Source of the DNA: Ammoniphilus oxalaticus
Lineage (GTDB): Bacteria > Bacillota > Bacilli > Aneurinibacillales > RAOX-1
Direction of reading: 5' to 3'
Assembly: GCF_003609605.1 (NCBI RefSeq)
Contig: NZ_MCHY01000009.1
Location: 613,058 to 677,057, forward strand
DNA: 64,000 nt
Shown here: positions 1 through 8,647 of the stretch, in pieces
Numbering within the stretch: position 1 is the stretch's first letter
Layout of the letters: the number at the start of each line of letters is the position of its first letter
Made by a program: the position numbers and the translations under genes
The notes under the pieces: generated by a model
Database searches by the model: none
Told to the model about the DNA's origin: nothing
Seen by the model: only the letters and a program-made list of their open reading frames with translations

Positions 1-146
1 CTTTATGTAAGCTATTTTAGTTTAATAATTATATTTTGTCAACAGGTTGTTAATGAATTCGCATCTTTTCTCCTATAGAAAAGAATCGTATGGGACTCAA
101 TGGAAATGGAGATTGTTAATTTGGAAAGATAAGTGTTGATTAAAGA

Positions 147-178
147 GGAACAAACCAGCCATCGACTGGTTTGTCCTT
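147..178 (-). terminator. Terminator of the HxlR-family gene
   Basis: Inverted repeat with arms GGAACAAACCAG (147-158) and CTGGTTTGTCC (166-176) and a 7-nt loop, directly after the stop codon of the minus-strand gene. Read on the minus strand it is followed by a short T-rich stretch (TCTTTAA). Confidence 0.7.
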
Positions 179-499
179 TTATTCTACCCAAATATCGGCC
201 CACTTTTCGCATTCATCCATCATAGGTTTCAAGGATTTCCCTTTTTCTGTTAATTCGTATTCAATTCGAATCGGCGTTTCAGGGTATACATTTCTTTTGA
301 TGATTCCGGCCTCTTCCAATTGTTTAAATCGTTCTGAAAGTACCCGATCGCTAAGATTTGGGATCAAATTGGATACTTCCTTGAATCTTGTCGGACCATT
401 CAACAACACACGGATAATTAAGCCTGTCCATCGTTTGCCCAGTAACTCAAAAGCGGATTCAAATTTAGGGCATATTGTAAAATCCTTCAGTCTAAACAA
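179..499 (-). CDS. HxlR-family winged-helix transcriptional regulator
   Basis: A 106-aa protein with the HxlR layout: an N-terminal CPKFESAFELLGKRWTG segment (the family cysteine followed by the KW/KRW helix), a central recognition helix region (LSDRVLSERFKQLEEAGII) and a wing with the YELTEKGKSL signature. HxlR proteins are small dimeric DNA-binding regulators, often controlling an adjacent enzyme or transporter in response to redox or aldehyde stress. The start is TTG at 499, with GGAG about 8 nt upstream. The divergently placed DNA at 540-950 holds only decayed coding sequence, so its original target may be lost. Family assignment is firm; the effector and target are unknown. Confidence 0.9.
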   Translation of the reverse strand: MFRLKDFTICPKFESAFELLGKRWTGLIIRVLLNGPTRFKEVSNLIPNLSDRVLSERFKQLEEAGIIKRNVYPETPIRIEYELTEKGKSLKPMMDECEKWADIWVE

Positions 500-539
500 C
501 CTCCAATCTCCAAATTTTTAAATAGTTGCTTGACATAGG

Positions 540-1025
540 TTAGTATAACATAGCAAAGCGCTTGTTAAGAGTAAGTTTATATATAAATACAATCTACCAA
601 TAAAATGTAAGCCATTGAGACGTCATCATGTACTATGGCCATTGGTGTAGCACTCATTGGAGCAGGCACACATTCGATTACGTTCGGCAGTGGATTAGCG
701 TTATGATGTTACTATAAAATTCCCTGCAAATGATGCATATGAGCTTTTAAGGGGGGCTTCAATCGGCTATGGCATATGAATGGTAATGGACGCCCTTGAA
801 CAATATCCCTCGAGTAGGGGAACCAGATGACAAGATGAATGACTTAAAGGAACATGCAGAACTCTTTCCGTGAAGATCTTATCCGGGTTTATAGGCATGT
901 TTCTACGAAAATCGTATTTTCCGTCTATCAATTTTTGTATTCAATAAGGGTCTATTGTATGATGGCAAGAACAATCGCGCATGTTACGCTAAAATGAATC
1001 GGATTTACCAAAAAATACTACGATA
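540..1025. other. Gene-free stretch with decayed coding traces
   Basis: No intact ORF. A plus-strand stretch around 636-703 reads as a hydrophobic Gly/Ala-rich peptide ending at a stop, and short frames follow at 740-900. This looks like remains of a small membrane-protein gene broken by several frame changes, but I cannot assign a family. An inverted arrangement of AT-rich promoter-like sequence lies next to the HxlR start (520-570). Confidence 0.35.
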
Positions 1026-1044
1026 TGGAAGGATTAATAGAGTT

Positions 1045-1710
1045 ATGCGTAAAATTTATTCGATAGCTTCTTGCTGCATGGTAGGCGTCACCATTGGTCT
1101 ATTTCCTTTGATCACAAAGCCGAAGGTAGTGCCTGCAATGAGTACCGTCAGATCAGCGCCAACAGAATCTATACCAAATGAGACTGTGGACGACCCTGAG
1201 GATCAAATAGAAGAGGAAGAAACATCTAGTGTTTCACCCGGTCAACTAGATGACGTTTCCACGACACCCCCTGTTTCAAAGGAAGAGGAAGCCCCCGCAC
1301 CAACACCGACACCAACGCCTCAACCTGCGCGGGAGAGGGCTACTGTGGAAACTTCGGTAACAGAAAAGGAAAAAGTAGCGCCGATTCCTGCCCCAGCGCC
1401 GAAGAAAGAAGCGGTAAAGGCGCCCTCGCCACCGCCGCCCCCACCACCTGCGCCGATACAAGAGAAGAAAGAACCCGTTATTCCACCGGTTGCCCCACCC
1501 ACACCTGTGAATCCAAGTTCAGCTGATAAACCGGTTACGAATCCACAGGAGGAACCTGTCGTCATTCCGCCGAATGAACCAAAAGGCAATGCGCCAGTCA
1601 CTCCAAATACTCCAAAGCAGGATGGAAACGCTCAACGGATCCCACCCGCATCTCATCAAGGAGAAATGCCGCCAGAGCCACCTTCTGTGGAATCAATGGA
1701 GGGTAATTAA
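1045..1710 (+). CDS. Proline-rich, membrane-anchored extracellular protein of unknown function
   Basis: About 221 aa from the ATG at 1045 (GGAAGG lies 12 nt upstream); an in-frame ATG exists at 955 but has no ribosome-binding site. The N-terminus (MRKIYSIASCCMVGVTIGLF) is a basic-plus-hydrophobic signal or anchor. The remainder is low complexity: an acidic stretch (DDPEDQIEEEE), TPTPTP repeats, an eight-proline run with alanine, and more P/E/K-rich sequence. No catalytic domain is visible. Such sequences usually form extended, wall-spanning linkers. Together with the lipoprotein at 2045 it may form a two-gene cell-surface unit, but the 330-bp gap argues against tight coupling. Function not recognised. 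Confidence 0.6.
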   Translation: MRKIYSIASCCMVGVTIGLFPLITKPKVVPAMSTVRSAPTESIPNETVDDPEDQIEEEETSSVSPGQLDDVSTTPPVSKEEEAPAPTPTPTPQPARERATVETSVTEKEKVAPIPAPAPKKEAVKAPSPPPPPPPAPIQEKKEPVIPPVAPPTPVNPSSADKPVTNPQEEPVVIPPNEPKGNAPVTPNTPKQDGNAQRIPPASHQGEMPPEPPSVESMEGN

Positions 1711-2044
1711 ACTATGAATAAAGCGCTAATGAGGCACAATCTGGATTAGGTCTCGTTGATAAGGTAGATGTCTTTTTCACAAGGATCCCAAAAACCCATA
1801 AAGATGCTCAATTCCCTTATAACCATAAATGTTCCTGTCATTGAAGATGAACACATGGAGAAGGGCTACATCATTCTCGGAATCAACGTCTGTCCCGCTG
1901 AAATGGTTTTAATATTCAGTTATCATTTTGAAGGTTGTTATTTAAGTGGGAATAATGTACTATTTTGAAGGAAGAATTCCGCGTAGATTCCAGTGGATTG
2001 AGACATAAGAGGGATGGTTGAGCGGGGAAAGAGGGGGGTATTCT
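1711..2044. other. Intergenic region, no convincing gene
   Basis: A 66-codon frame at 1768-1968 lacks a ribosome-binding site and resembles no family I know. The last 14 bases contain AGAGGGGGG (about 2030-2038), the ribosome-binding site of the downstream lipoprotein gene. Confidence 0.4.
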
Positions 2045-3679
2045 GTGAGTTTAGTCATAAGGAAATATCTAATTCAACTATGTTTAGTGATACCTATTGC
2101 TTTTTTAGGCGGTTGTTCCATAGGGACTTCGGGTGGCAAACTGGAAACAAAGGATCTGCCTCCGATCCTTTGGATGACAAAGACGCTTCCCAATGACCCG
2201 GGAAAAGGACTAGTGGATCTTTATGCGAAAAGAAAAGATGAACCTGAACCGGAAAAGTTAGCTAGTAATATCATTCATTATAGTATTGAAGTCTCTGAGG
2301 ATCATCAGAAGCTGCTGGCGATGGACCAGGAGGAAAATGTAGCGCTTTTTCACGGCGAGGAAAGGGAAAAGATCGGCTCCGATTTATATGCATATGAGTT
2401 TTCGTTGGATATGGAACGAGTCATCTATGTAAGCGAAGATCACGGATTTTACGTGAAACAAATAGGCGGCGAAAAAGATAAGTTGTTGAGCAATGTCATC
2501 AGCTTTGAGCAGTCGTACATCGGAGGACCGCTTTATGTCTTAACGGATGAAGATGATCTATATCGCATTTCCGACTCAGGGGAGAAGCAAAAAATTGCTT
2601 TTGATGTTACGGATTACTACGTGAAAAATCAGGGGAAAACCGTTTTTGCGGGTATGAAAGATGGATCAATCTACGCGATTGAGGATGGCGAAGAGAGAAA
2701 AAAGATGATCGATGGCGATACTCAAGTGAATCCTTATTGGATCGACGTATCTCCAACAGGACAATACGTGACTTACGTGGAAACAGTAGTCCATTACGAA
2801 GATGGAAGAGGCGAGCTATACATAGTTGATAGGAGTAGCGGTGAAAGGAAAAAAGTTGCCTCGGATGTCATTATTGACGAGCGGTTTTTCGACCAAAAAG
2901 GAGAATTCATTTATTACCGAAATACCGATCATGTACTGAACAGTTACCAGATCAAGACAGGCGACAAAGAAAAACTGGCGGAAGGTGTTCAAACATTTCG
3001 TTATGAGGCGGCGTCAGATACGCTTACCTATTTAACGAAAAGCGATGAGCTATATGGCGGCTCGCCGGGGAAAGCGATCGAGAAGATTACGGAAGACACT
3101 TACTCCTTCGATGTAGCAAAAAATGGCGTGATCTGTTTTGTCACAGCTGATGGCGACTTACGAACGAAGACACCGGGCAAAGAAGCGCTTACCGTCGCGC
3201 AAGAGGTCGAATCGTTTGAGTTGCAAAACAATCATCTCTTTTATGTTACAAAAGAAAATAAAGTTTGGTACCGTCACGCGGGGGACACGGAGAGTGTCGT
3301 TTACTTAGATAATCTAGAAAACTATTCAAAAGCAAATACCGAATTTAAACATCATTATGGAGATTTTACTTATTTGTATGAACAAGAAGCCAAACTAGCC
3401 GATGTTGAAGGGTATTGGACTGATCATACGGATTATCTGAAATTCGAAGCGCTAACAGAGGATGTATTGAAAGTTTCTATCCTAGACAACGGAAGTTCAG
3501 AATGGATCGAATCTGTAGATCTCTATCATCAATATAGTAGAGAAGATCAACTGTTTTTTGAAGACGCCCTGTTTACCATCGATTCTACTCATGTGATTAA
3601 AGTGGAAGAAGGCGTACAATCTTTTGTTCTCTATCGGATGAGTCAAGGGGAAATGGATGAAATCGTCTCAAGACAATAA
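2045..3679 (+). CDS. Large lipoprotein with probable beta-propeller-like repeats
   Basis: A 544-aa protein from GTG 2045, chosen because AGAGGGGGG lies 6 nt upstream; the frame is open to a TTG at 2018. A signal peptide ends in the lipobox FLGGC, so the mature protein should be attached to the outer face of the membrane through cysteine about 25. The body is a succession of short beta-strand-like units of roughly 40 aa (for example YAYEFSLDMERVIYVSED, TLTYLTKSDELYGG, NHLFYVTKENKVWY), recalling TolB/DPP-IV-like or DUF5050-type propellers that bind peptides or sugars. No enzyme motif is visible. The fold is inference from the repeat rhythm; the lipoprotein call is firm. Confidence 0.75.
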   Translation: MSLVIRKYLIQLCLVIPIAFLGGCSIGTSGGKLETKDLPPILWMTKTLPNDPGKGLVDLYAKRKDEPEPEKLASNIIHYSIEVSEDHQKLLAMDQEENVALFHGEEREKIGSDLYAYEFSLDMERVIYVSEDHGFYVKQIGGEKDKLLSNVISFEQSYIGGPLYVLTDEDDLYRISDSGEKQKIAFDVTDYYVKNQGKTVFAGMKDGSIYAIEDGEERKKMIDGDTQVNPYWIDVSPTGQYVTYVETVVHYEDGRGELYIVDRSSGERKKVASDVIIDERFFDQKGEFIYYRNTDHVLNSYQIKTGDKEKLAEGVQTFRYEAASDTLTYLTKSDELYGGSPGKAIEKITEDTYSFDVAKNGVICFVTADGDLRTKTPGKEALTVAQEVESFELQNNHLFYVTKENKVWYRHAGDTESVVYLDNLENYSKANTEFKHHYGDFTYLYEQEAKLADVEGYWTDHTDYLKFEALTEDVLKVSILDNGSSEWIESVDLYHQYSREDQLFFEDALFTIDSTHVIKVEEGVQSFVLYRMSQGEMDEIVSRQ

Positions 3680-3691
3680 TGCCTCGGGGGA

Positions 3692-3776
3692 ATTACCCCC
3701 TCGGGTAGGGGTCTGACCCTAGTCGAATTTTGTCGATTCTCGGGTAGGGGTCCGACCCCACTCGCCTCGGGATAAT
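3692..3776. repeat. Short GC-rich palindromic direct repeats
   Basis: Two near-identical units, each TCGGGTAGGGGTC followed by a central T or C and then GACCC, lie about 38 bp apart. They are flanked by CCTCGGGGG and CTCGCCTCGGG. Each unit contains the inverted repeat GGGGTC/GACCCC. They follow the lipoprotein gene and could act as its transcription end, but no T-tract follows. This may be a small REP-like element. Confidence 0.6.
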
Positions 3777-3880
3777 GTTGTTAAATCCACTGGCCCTGCC
3801 GCGTTTCAACTTACTTTGAAAGTCGATGTCCTTCGAGACACAATGGACCGTATGCTCTTTTCTTATTAAAATAACCGTAA

Positions 3881-4075
3881 TCATGAATTTTCCCAATCAA
3901 AGATATCGACTGGCGAGTTTAAGATTGTTCCTTTCAGATCGTCCCATTCGGAGCAACCCGATACATGTAAATAAACAGCGTCCGCCGCGTCTATTGGGTT
4001 CGTATAGGTCCGACAAATCATATTTCTAATTGATAATACAAACCAATTGTTCCGTGAATCAAAGTGAATTTCCAT
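3881..4075 (-). CDS. Small hypothetical protein (64 aa)
   Basis: The start is ATG 4075, preceded by AAAAGGTG at 5 nt spacing; an in-frame GTG pair further upstream (4117) has poor spacing. The protein begins MEIHFDSRNNWFVLSIRN and is rich in aromatic residues and aspartate/asparagine, with one cysteine pair and no signal peptide. No family recognised. It precedes the 24-aa ORF region in opposite gene order and seems to be a single-gene unit. A further 67-codon frame overlapping its stop (3693-3896) is mostly translated repeat sequence and is not listed. Confidence 0.5.
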   Translation of the reverse strand: MEIHFDSRNNWFVLSIRNMICRTYTNPIDAADAVYLHVSGCSEWDDLKGTILNSPVDIFDWENS

Positions 4076-4305
4076 TGTCACCTTTTCACTTTTATAAATA
4101 AAAATAGGATTCACCACCTTTCATCTAGCGTTTTCAAAACTACTCGCTATCTAAAAGATTAAAATCAGTGATGAATGGTTATAACAATGACCGGTTAGGT
4201 CTAAGATGAAGATGATTCTTTAATCAGGTCTACTAGGGTTCATTTACTTTTGTGAAGTTATGTTTATAGCGTGGATGTTTTGATTAAGAGTACCCATTTT
4301 AACTT

Positions 4306-4380
4306 TTAACTGTCATTGCCTATTAAAACTACAAGCATAATCGCGGGGGATAAAGCGATAAGTAATGTAATATAAGGCAT
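4306..4380 (-). CDS. Very small hydrophobic peptide (24 aa)
   Basis: An ORF with an excellent ribosome-binding site (AAAGGAGG, 5 nt before ATG 4380). It encodes MPYITLLIALSPAIMLVVLI and a short polar end (GNDS). It would be a single-pass membrane peptide with the N-terminus likely outside or buried. It resembles in type the small membrane subunits and holin-like toxic peptides of Firmicutes, but I cannot assign it. Too short for standard gene callers; support rests on the ribosome-binding site plus a clean hydrophobic segment. Confidence 0.5.
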   Translation of the reverse strand: MPYITLLIALSPAIMLVVLIGNDS

Positions 4381-4739
4381 GGCTCCTCCTTTCTATTAAT
4401 CTATCGTGATATCTCTTGGTAATCATTGGGGATAATATTAATATAACAAGATTCTATACAGTATTAATAGTACCAAATTATAAATAAGTCATTCGGACTA
4501 TCCATGATCCAAGAACATCTCAGTATAGGATGGACAAGCAACGATATCGGTCGATTAATAAGTTGAATCAAACATTCACCTGCCCCTCTATTAGACGATT
4601 AAAAGTAATAGAGATGTTTGTTCTATCTATGGTTCTGAATAATCTAAACTTTCAAAAATAGGGGAAGTGTTGTATAGTTAGATTATTACCACAAAATATG
4701 GTAATAGTCTCCATCTTATTTTATGAGAGGGTGAATAGG
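4381..4739. promoter_or_regulatory. Upstream region of fdhF with an operator-like palindrome
   Basis: No gene is visible between the 24-aa ORF and fdhF. At 4685-4705 there is a perfect 7-bp inverted repeat, ATTACCA and TGGTAAT, separated by 7 bp, just 35 bp before the start codon. It overlaps the likely -10 region and may bind a regulator of formate or selenium metabolism. The regulator is unknown. Confidence 0.4.
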
Positions 4740-6785
4740 ATGAACAAGGCGCAAACAGTCAATACCATCTGTAGTTTTTGTGGAACAGGTTGTGGTCTTT
4801 CAGTACAAGTTGAAGCGGGTCGAATCACTAGAGTTAGAGGACAAAAAGAAAACCCATCCAGCCACGGAGAAACGTGTGTGAAAGGATCGTTGGGTTGGCG
4901 GTATGTCTATAGTGATCGAAGACTAACCGAACCTTTGGTCCGAAAAGATGGTAAACTCGTACCTGTTTCCTGGGAAGAAGCTTTAAGCGTCATTGCTGAT
5001 CGATTTTCTTCAATCAAGGCAAAACATGGTCCCGATGTCTTAGGGTGCTTTAGTTCATCACGATCAACCAACGAATTAAACTATTTAGCTCAAAAATTTA
5101 TGCGCGCGGTCATTGGTTCGAACAATGTGGACAGCTGCAATCGAACTTGACACGCCCCTAGTGTCACCGGTCTGGTGACTGTTTTCGGACAAGGCGCCTC
5201 AACCACATCTTACGATGAATTGGAAGAGACAGACCTCATCATTGCATGGGGAAGCAATACGCAAGAATGTCACCCCATTATCTTCAATCATATGCGAAGA
5301 GGGATACGAAACGGGGCAAAAATGATTGTGATTGATCCACGTGAGATTACACAGACAAAATTAGCCCATAAATGGCTCCCTGTTCGTGTTGGATCTGATA
5401 TCGCTTTAGCCAATGCAATGGCCCATGTCATTATTGAAGAAGGCTTGTATAACGAAGCATTCATCAACCGAGCAACCCTCGACTTTGAAACTTATCGCAA
5501 ACAAATGAAAGCGTATACACCTGAGCGAGCTGAACAGTTAACAGGTGTTTCTGCAACGGATATCCGTGAAGTCGCCCGACTCTATGCGAAAGCGGATAAA
5601 GCGATCATTTGTTGGACATTAGGAATTACCGAACATCAAAATGGGACAGATAACGTTTTTTCATTGATAAACTTAGCGTTATTGACAGGACATATCGGAA
5701 AATATGGATCAGGACTTAATCCACTGCGCGGACAAAATAATGTTCAAGGCAGTGGAGATATGGGGGCTTTGCCCAATCGCCTAGTTGGCGGGTGGAGCTA
5801 TGATGATCCGATCGGAAGAAAACTCCATGAAGACATATGGGGAGTTCCTGTTCCAAACACGATCGGGTTAAATCTAACTGAAATGCAAGATGCGATGGTT
5901 CGTAAAGAGCTGAAAGCTTTATATGTAATCGGAGAAAATCCGATGCAATCTGAAGCGGATGCAAACTTTGCGAAACAAGCATTTGAAAATTTAGAGTTTC
6001 TCGTTGTTCAAGATATCTTAATGACTAAAACCGCCCAAATGGCGGATGTCGTACTTCCTGCGGCTGGTTGGGCAGAAAATGATGGAACAATCACGAATTC
6101 GGAACGCCGCGTCCAACGAGTTCGTCCCGCGATTACACCTCCTGGCGTGGCCAAAAAAGATCACATCATTGTACAAGACATCGCCAACAGGCTTGGAGCA
6201 AACTGGAATTACCAGTCCGCAGAAGAGGTATGGGATGAAATTAGAAAACTGGCTCCCCAGTTTGCGGGAATCAGCTATCAAAGATTAGATCAAGAGGGAA
6301 TCCAATGGCCTTGCCTAGATGAATCACATAACGGTACAACATTCTTGCATGATCGTCTCTGGGAGGATGAGGTAGCGGCTAAAGCGCCCTTTATACCTAC
6401 AGATTATCAACCCCCAGCCGAGCCTCCTGACGAAGATTTTCCATTGCAACTCACAACGGGAAGACGTTTAGAATTTTACAATACGGGTGTGCAAACATCC
6501 GATTATGAGAAAATTCGAAATGCGGAGGAGGGGTTGGAAATTCATGCGGAAGATGCGGAGGCTTATCAATTTAACGATGGTGATCCGGTCAAAGTTAGTT
6601 CTCGACGCGGACAAGTCCTAACCAAAATCAAGATAAGCAAAAAAGTTCCGCGTGGTCTCGTTTTTATGACTTTTCATTTTCCAGATCAAACCCCAACAAA
6701 CGAACTTACGATTAACGCAACCGATCCCTTGTCAGGCACAGCTGAATTTAAATCAAGCGCCGTTAGAATTGAACACGTAAAATAA
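4740..6785 (+). CDS. fdhF: Selenocysteine-containing formate dehydrogenase, molybdopterin catalytic subunit
   Basis: One 681-residue protein if the TGA at 5148-5150 is read as selenocysteine (residue 137); both halves are in the same frame. It oxidises formate to CO2 with a molybdenum or tungsten bis-pterin cofactor. The N-terminus has C11-x2-C14-x3-C18 and C46 for one [4Fe-4S] cluster. The residues around the TGA read VDSCNRT-Sec-HAPSVTGL, matching the active site of E. coli FdhF (Sec140, followed by HGPSVAGL). Downstream are molybdopterin-binding segments (AWGSNTQECHP, GQNNVQG, LPAAGWAENDGT) and the C-terminal dinucleotide-binding domain (TTGRRLEFYNTG). The start is ATG 4740, with GAGAGGG 9 nt before it. 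At 681 aa it resembles the short single-cluster FdhF type, not the approximately 980-aa YrhE/YjgC type. No partner subunit or sel gene lies in this window, so its electron acceptor is unknown. Confidence 0.93.
5148..5179 (+). promoter_or_regulatory. Selenocysteine codon and bacterial SECIS hairpin
   Basis: The UGA is followed at nucleotide 16 by GTCACC (5163-5168), loop GGTCT (5169-5173) and GGTGAC (5174-5179), a perfect 6-bp stem. Counting the U of UGA as 1, the loop bases GGUCU occupy 22-26. This is where E. coli fdhF carries the same five bases, with G23 and U24 contacted by SelB. The hairpin is within the reading frame, as expected for bacterial SECIS. Confidence 0.9.
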
Positions 6786-6795
6786 AACACACGCT

Positions 6796-6833
6796 AGTAA
6801 AAAGGGACACTGTTATCAGTGTCCCTTTTTACT
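6796..6833. terminator. Strong bidirectional terminator after fdhF
   Basis: A perfect 17-bp inverted repeat (arms begin AGTAAAAAGGGACACTG at 6796 and end at 6833) with a 4-nt loop TTAT. The A- and T-rich arm ends give a U-tract in both directions. Confidence 0.9.
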
Positions 6834-6844
6834 GTTGCAACATC

Positions 6845-6888
6845 GTCAAAGAGTAGCTAGGTGAGTAATCCTTAAGCTACTCTTTGAC
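6845..6888. repeat. Second long hairpin downstream of fdhF
   Basis: 14-bp perfect arms GTCAAAGAGTAGCT (6845-6858) and AGCTACTCTTTGAC (6875-6888) around a 16-nt loop, 11 bp after the terminator. There is no clear T-tract, so it may be a protein site, an element end or the terminator of the small minus-strand ORF next to it. Its stem core (AGAGTAGC...GCTACTCT) recurs in the terminator at 31836-31871. Confidence 0.7.
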
Positions 6889-6913
6889 ATAAATCCAATT
6901 CATATTTCATTTA

Positions 6914-7015
6914 CTACTTTTGTTTGCTACGATTTTGCTCATTGACTAAAGCAGTAAGTAATTTCATCCTCATCCCATCGGATAATCGACTCCACAACCT
7001 GACACTTATCTTCAT
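6914..7015 (-). CDS. Possible small basic protein (33 aa)
   Basis: ATG 7015 is preceded by AAGGAGG at 6 nt spacing. The product begins MKISVRLWSRLSDGMRMKLL and is strongly basic, ending NRSKQK. No family recognised. The good ribosome-binding site and the hairpin immediately downstream (6845-6888) support expression; the short length and lack of homology argue for caution. An overlapping 31-codon frame starting 14 nt earlier (MNKEAAN) uses the same bases and is less likely. Confidence 0.35.
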   Translation of the reverse strand: MKISVRLWSRLSDGMRMKLLTALVNEQNRSKQK

Positions 7016-7524
7016 TGGCTGCCTCCTTGTTCATTCCTAGCCCAGTATTAGATCAGTCAATGTGAATTTTTCAAATTAGACAAGTTTCTGCATTGAATCT
7101 AACTACCATATTGATAGCTGTCGTCATGTAGGGTACTAACTATCCGCGATGAGCGCAATTACCTTCAATCATCAATCTAGTCAAAATAATAATCTAGTCC
7201 GACCTACCCTTTGAACATTCTGAAATTTACATCAGTAAGGTTCTGCTTAGACACAAGTATTTTGCAAAACGTCTGATCATGTACTTCCTTTTATCCAACC
7301 CCTCCCCTTGAATATTTTTCCATTTATTATATATCGTAAATCATTTATTTTCAATATCAAACTATGAATCTAACTGAATCAGCGGTTGAGGAGAACGTTG
7401 GGTGTATCTTGAATGATTGATCATTCTTGGGTTCACTAGCCTCCTTAAACTCGCCCATAAGCTGCGCCGACGCGAGTTCCGCCTCCGCTTTCGCATCCCC
7501 ACAACCCCCACCCACAAAAACAAA
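7016..7524. other. Gene-free region
   Basis: AT-rich sequence with no credible ORF on either strand; a short GC-rich patch (7450-7500) precedes the fbp terminator. I see no repeat of the families described elsewhere in the window. Confidence 0.5.
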
Positions 7525-7567
7525 AATAGTCACCGCTCCTTTTTCAGAAAAAGGTGTAGTGACTATT
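7525..7567 (-). terminator. Terminator of the fbpABC operon
   Basis: Nested inverted repeats: outer arms AATAGTCAC (7525-7533) and GTGACTATT (7559-7567), inner arms CCTTTTT and AAAAAGG around a CAG loop. Read on the minus strand the stem is followed by TTTTTGTTTTTGT. Confidence 0.85.
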
Positions 7568-7592
7568 TGTTTCCGCTCGCGCTATTCAATTA

Positions 7593-8645
7593 CTAACTCA
7601 TGACCGGGTAGGCCATGACTTCTCCGTTGATTTTCAGTCCGATGGGTTCGCCTGGTTGATAATGGTGTGTGCCGAGTAGGCGCACTTGAATTTCGTGACC
7701 GCCGAGGTGGTCGTCTAATTGTAAATGGACCAGTGAATCGTGACCGAAAAATGTGGTTTTGAGCACGCGACCCGAGACGGTGCCGTTTGCTGGTTTACCG
7801 ATTACGAATTGTTCAGGGCGGATCATGATGACCGCTTTATCACAGTTTTTCAGGCAAGTTTCCGCGACGGGGAGCAGGTCTCCGAGTGGACATTCAACGA
7901 TGTTTCCATCGCAAACGGCCGCTTCAAGAATGGTCGCTTCCCCAATAAATGTCGCCACGTCAATGTCGGCCGGATACTTATACAGCGTGACGGGGTCTGA
8001 CGTTTGGATGCAGGCCCCACTGCGCATGACCGCGATCACGTCCGCCATCGAGAGGGCCTCTTCCTGATCGTGGGTGACAAGCACAGCCGTTGCGTTGATT
8101 TCTTTTAGGGCGGTTTTTACATCCTCGCGTAAAGTCGCTCGCAAGCCCGCGTCTAAGGCGCTGAATGGTTCATCGAGCAGCACCAACGATGGAGAGGGGG
8201 CCAAAGCTCGGGCTAAGGCGACCCTTTGTTGCTGGCCACCGGATAGTTCATGCGGCATCCGCTCGCCTAATCCAGGAAGTCCAACCAATTCCAGCATTTC
8301 ATCGATCCGTTTGGACCGCTTTTCCCTGCGCGGCAAGCCGAAGGCGATGTTTTGGGCTACCGTAATATGCGGGAATAACGCTCCTTCTTGCGGCACGTAA
8401 CCGACACGTCTTTTTTCAGGGGGAAGATTCAAGCCGTCTCCAAACACCTTTTTCCCGCCAAGTCGTATTTCTCCGCTGTCGGGAATTTCAAACCCAGCAA
8501 TACACCGCAGCAATGTCGTTTTTCCGCACCCCGATGGACCTAACACGGCAAGCATATGGCCTGCGCTCACCTCTAAGTTAACCTGATGCAGCGCCTGCAC
8601 ATTCTGAAATGTTTTATTAAGATTTGAAATTTGAAGCTCAAACAT
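7593..8645 (-). CDS. fbpC: Ferric iron ABC transporter, ATP-binding protein
   Basis: A 350-aa ATPase that powers Fe3+ import at the cytoplasmic face. Walker A is GPSGCGKTT (residues about 37-45), followed by the Q-loop, the signature [15 protein letters not shown], Walker B LVLLDEPFSALD and the switch histidine VTHDQEEAL. The C-terminal third is the TOBE-like regulatory domain typical of the FbpC/CysA/MalK group. The start ATG 8645 has AGAGGG upstream, better than the in-frame TTG at 8651. It overlaps the end of fbpB by a few bases, so translation is probably coupled. Substrate is inferred from the FbpA partner and the Fur box upstream of the operon. Confidence 0.93.
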   Translation of the reverse strand: MFELQISNLNKTFQNVQALHQVNLEVSAGHMLAVLGPSGCGKTTLLRCIAGFEIPDSGEIRLGGKKVFGDGLNLPPEKRRVGYVPQEGALFPHITVAQNIAFGLPRREKRSKRIDEMLELVGLPGLGERMPHELSGGQQQRVALARALAPSPSLVLLDEPFSALDAGLRATLREDVKTALKEINATAVLVTHDQEEALSMADVIAVMRSGACIQTSDPVTLYKYPADIDVATFIGEATILEAAVCDGNIVECPLGDLLPVAETCLKNCDKAVIMIRPEQFVIGKPANGTVSGRVLKTTFFGHDSLVHLQLDDHLGGHEIQVRLLGTHHYQPGEPIGLKINGEVMAYPVMS

Positions 8646-8647
8646 GA

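Noticed and set aside
1768-1968. 66-codon ORF
   Set aside because: No ribosome-binding site, no recognisable features, and position between two genes with clear signals of their own.
3693-3896. 67-codon frame overlapping the end of the 64-aa gene
   Set aside because: Half of it is translation of the GC-rich repeat pair (GSDPYPR twice); no ribosome-binding site of its own.
5148-5174. Frameshift or nonsense mutation splitting the formate dehydrogenase
   Set aside because: Both halves share one frame, the TGA lies exactly at the known selenocysteine site and a SECIS-type hairpin follows.
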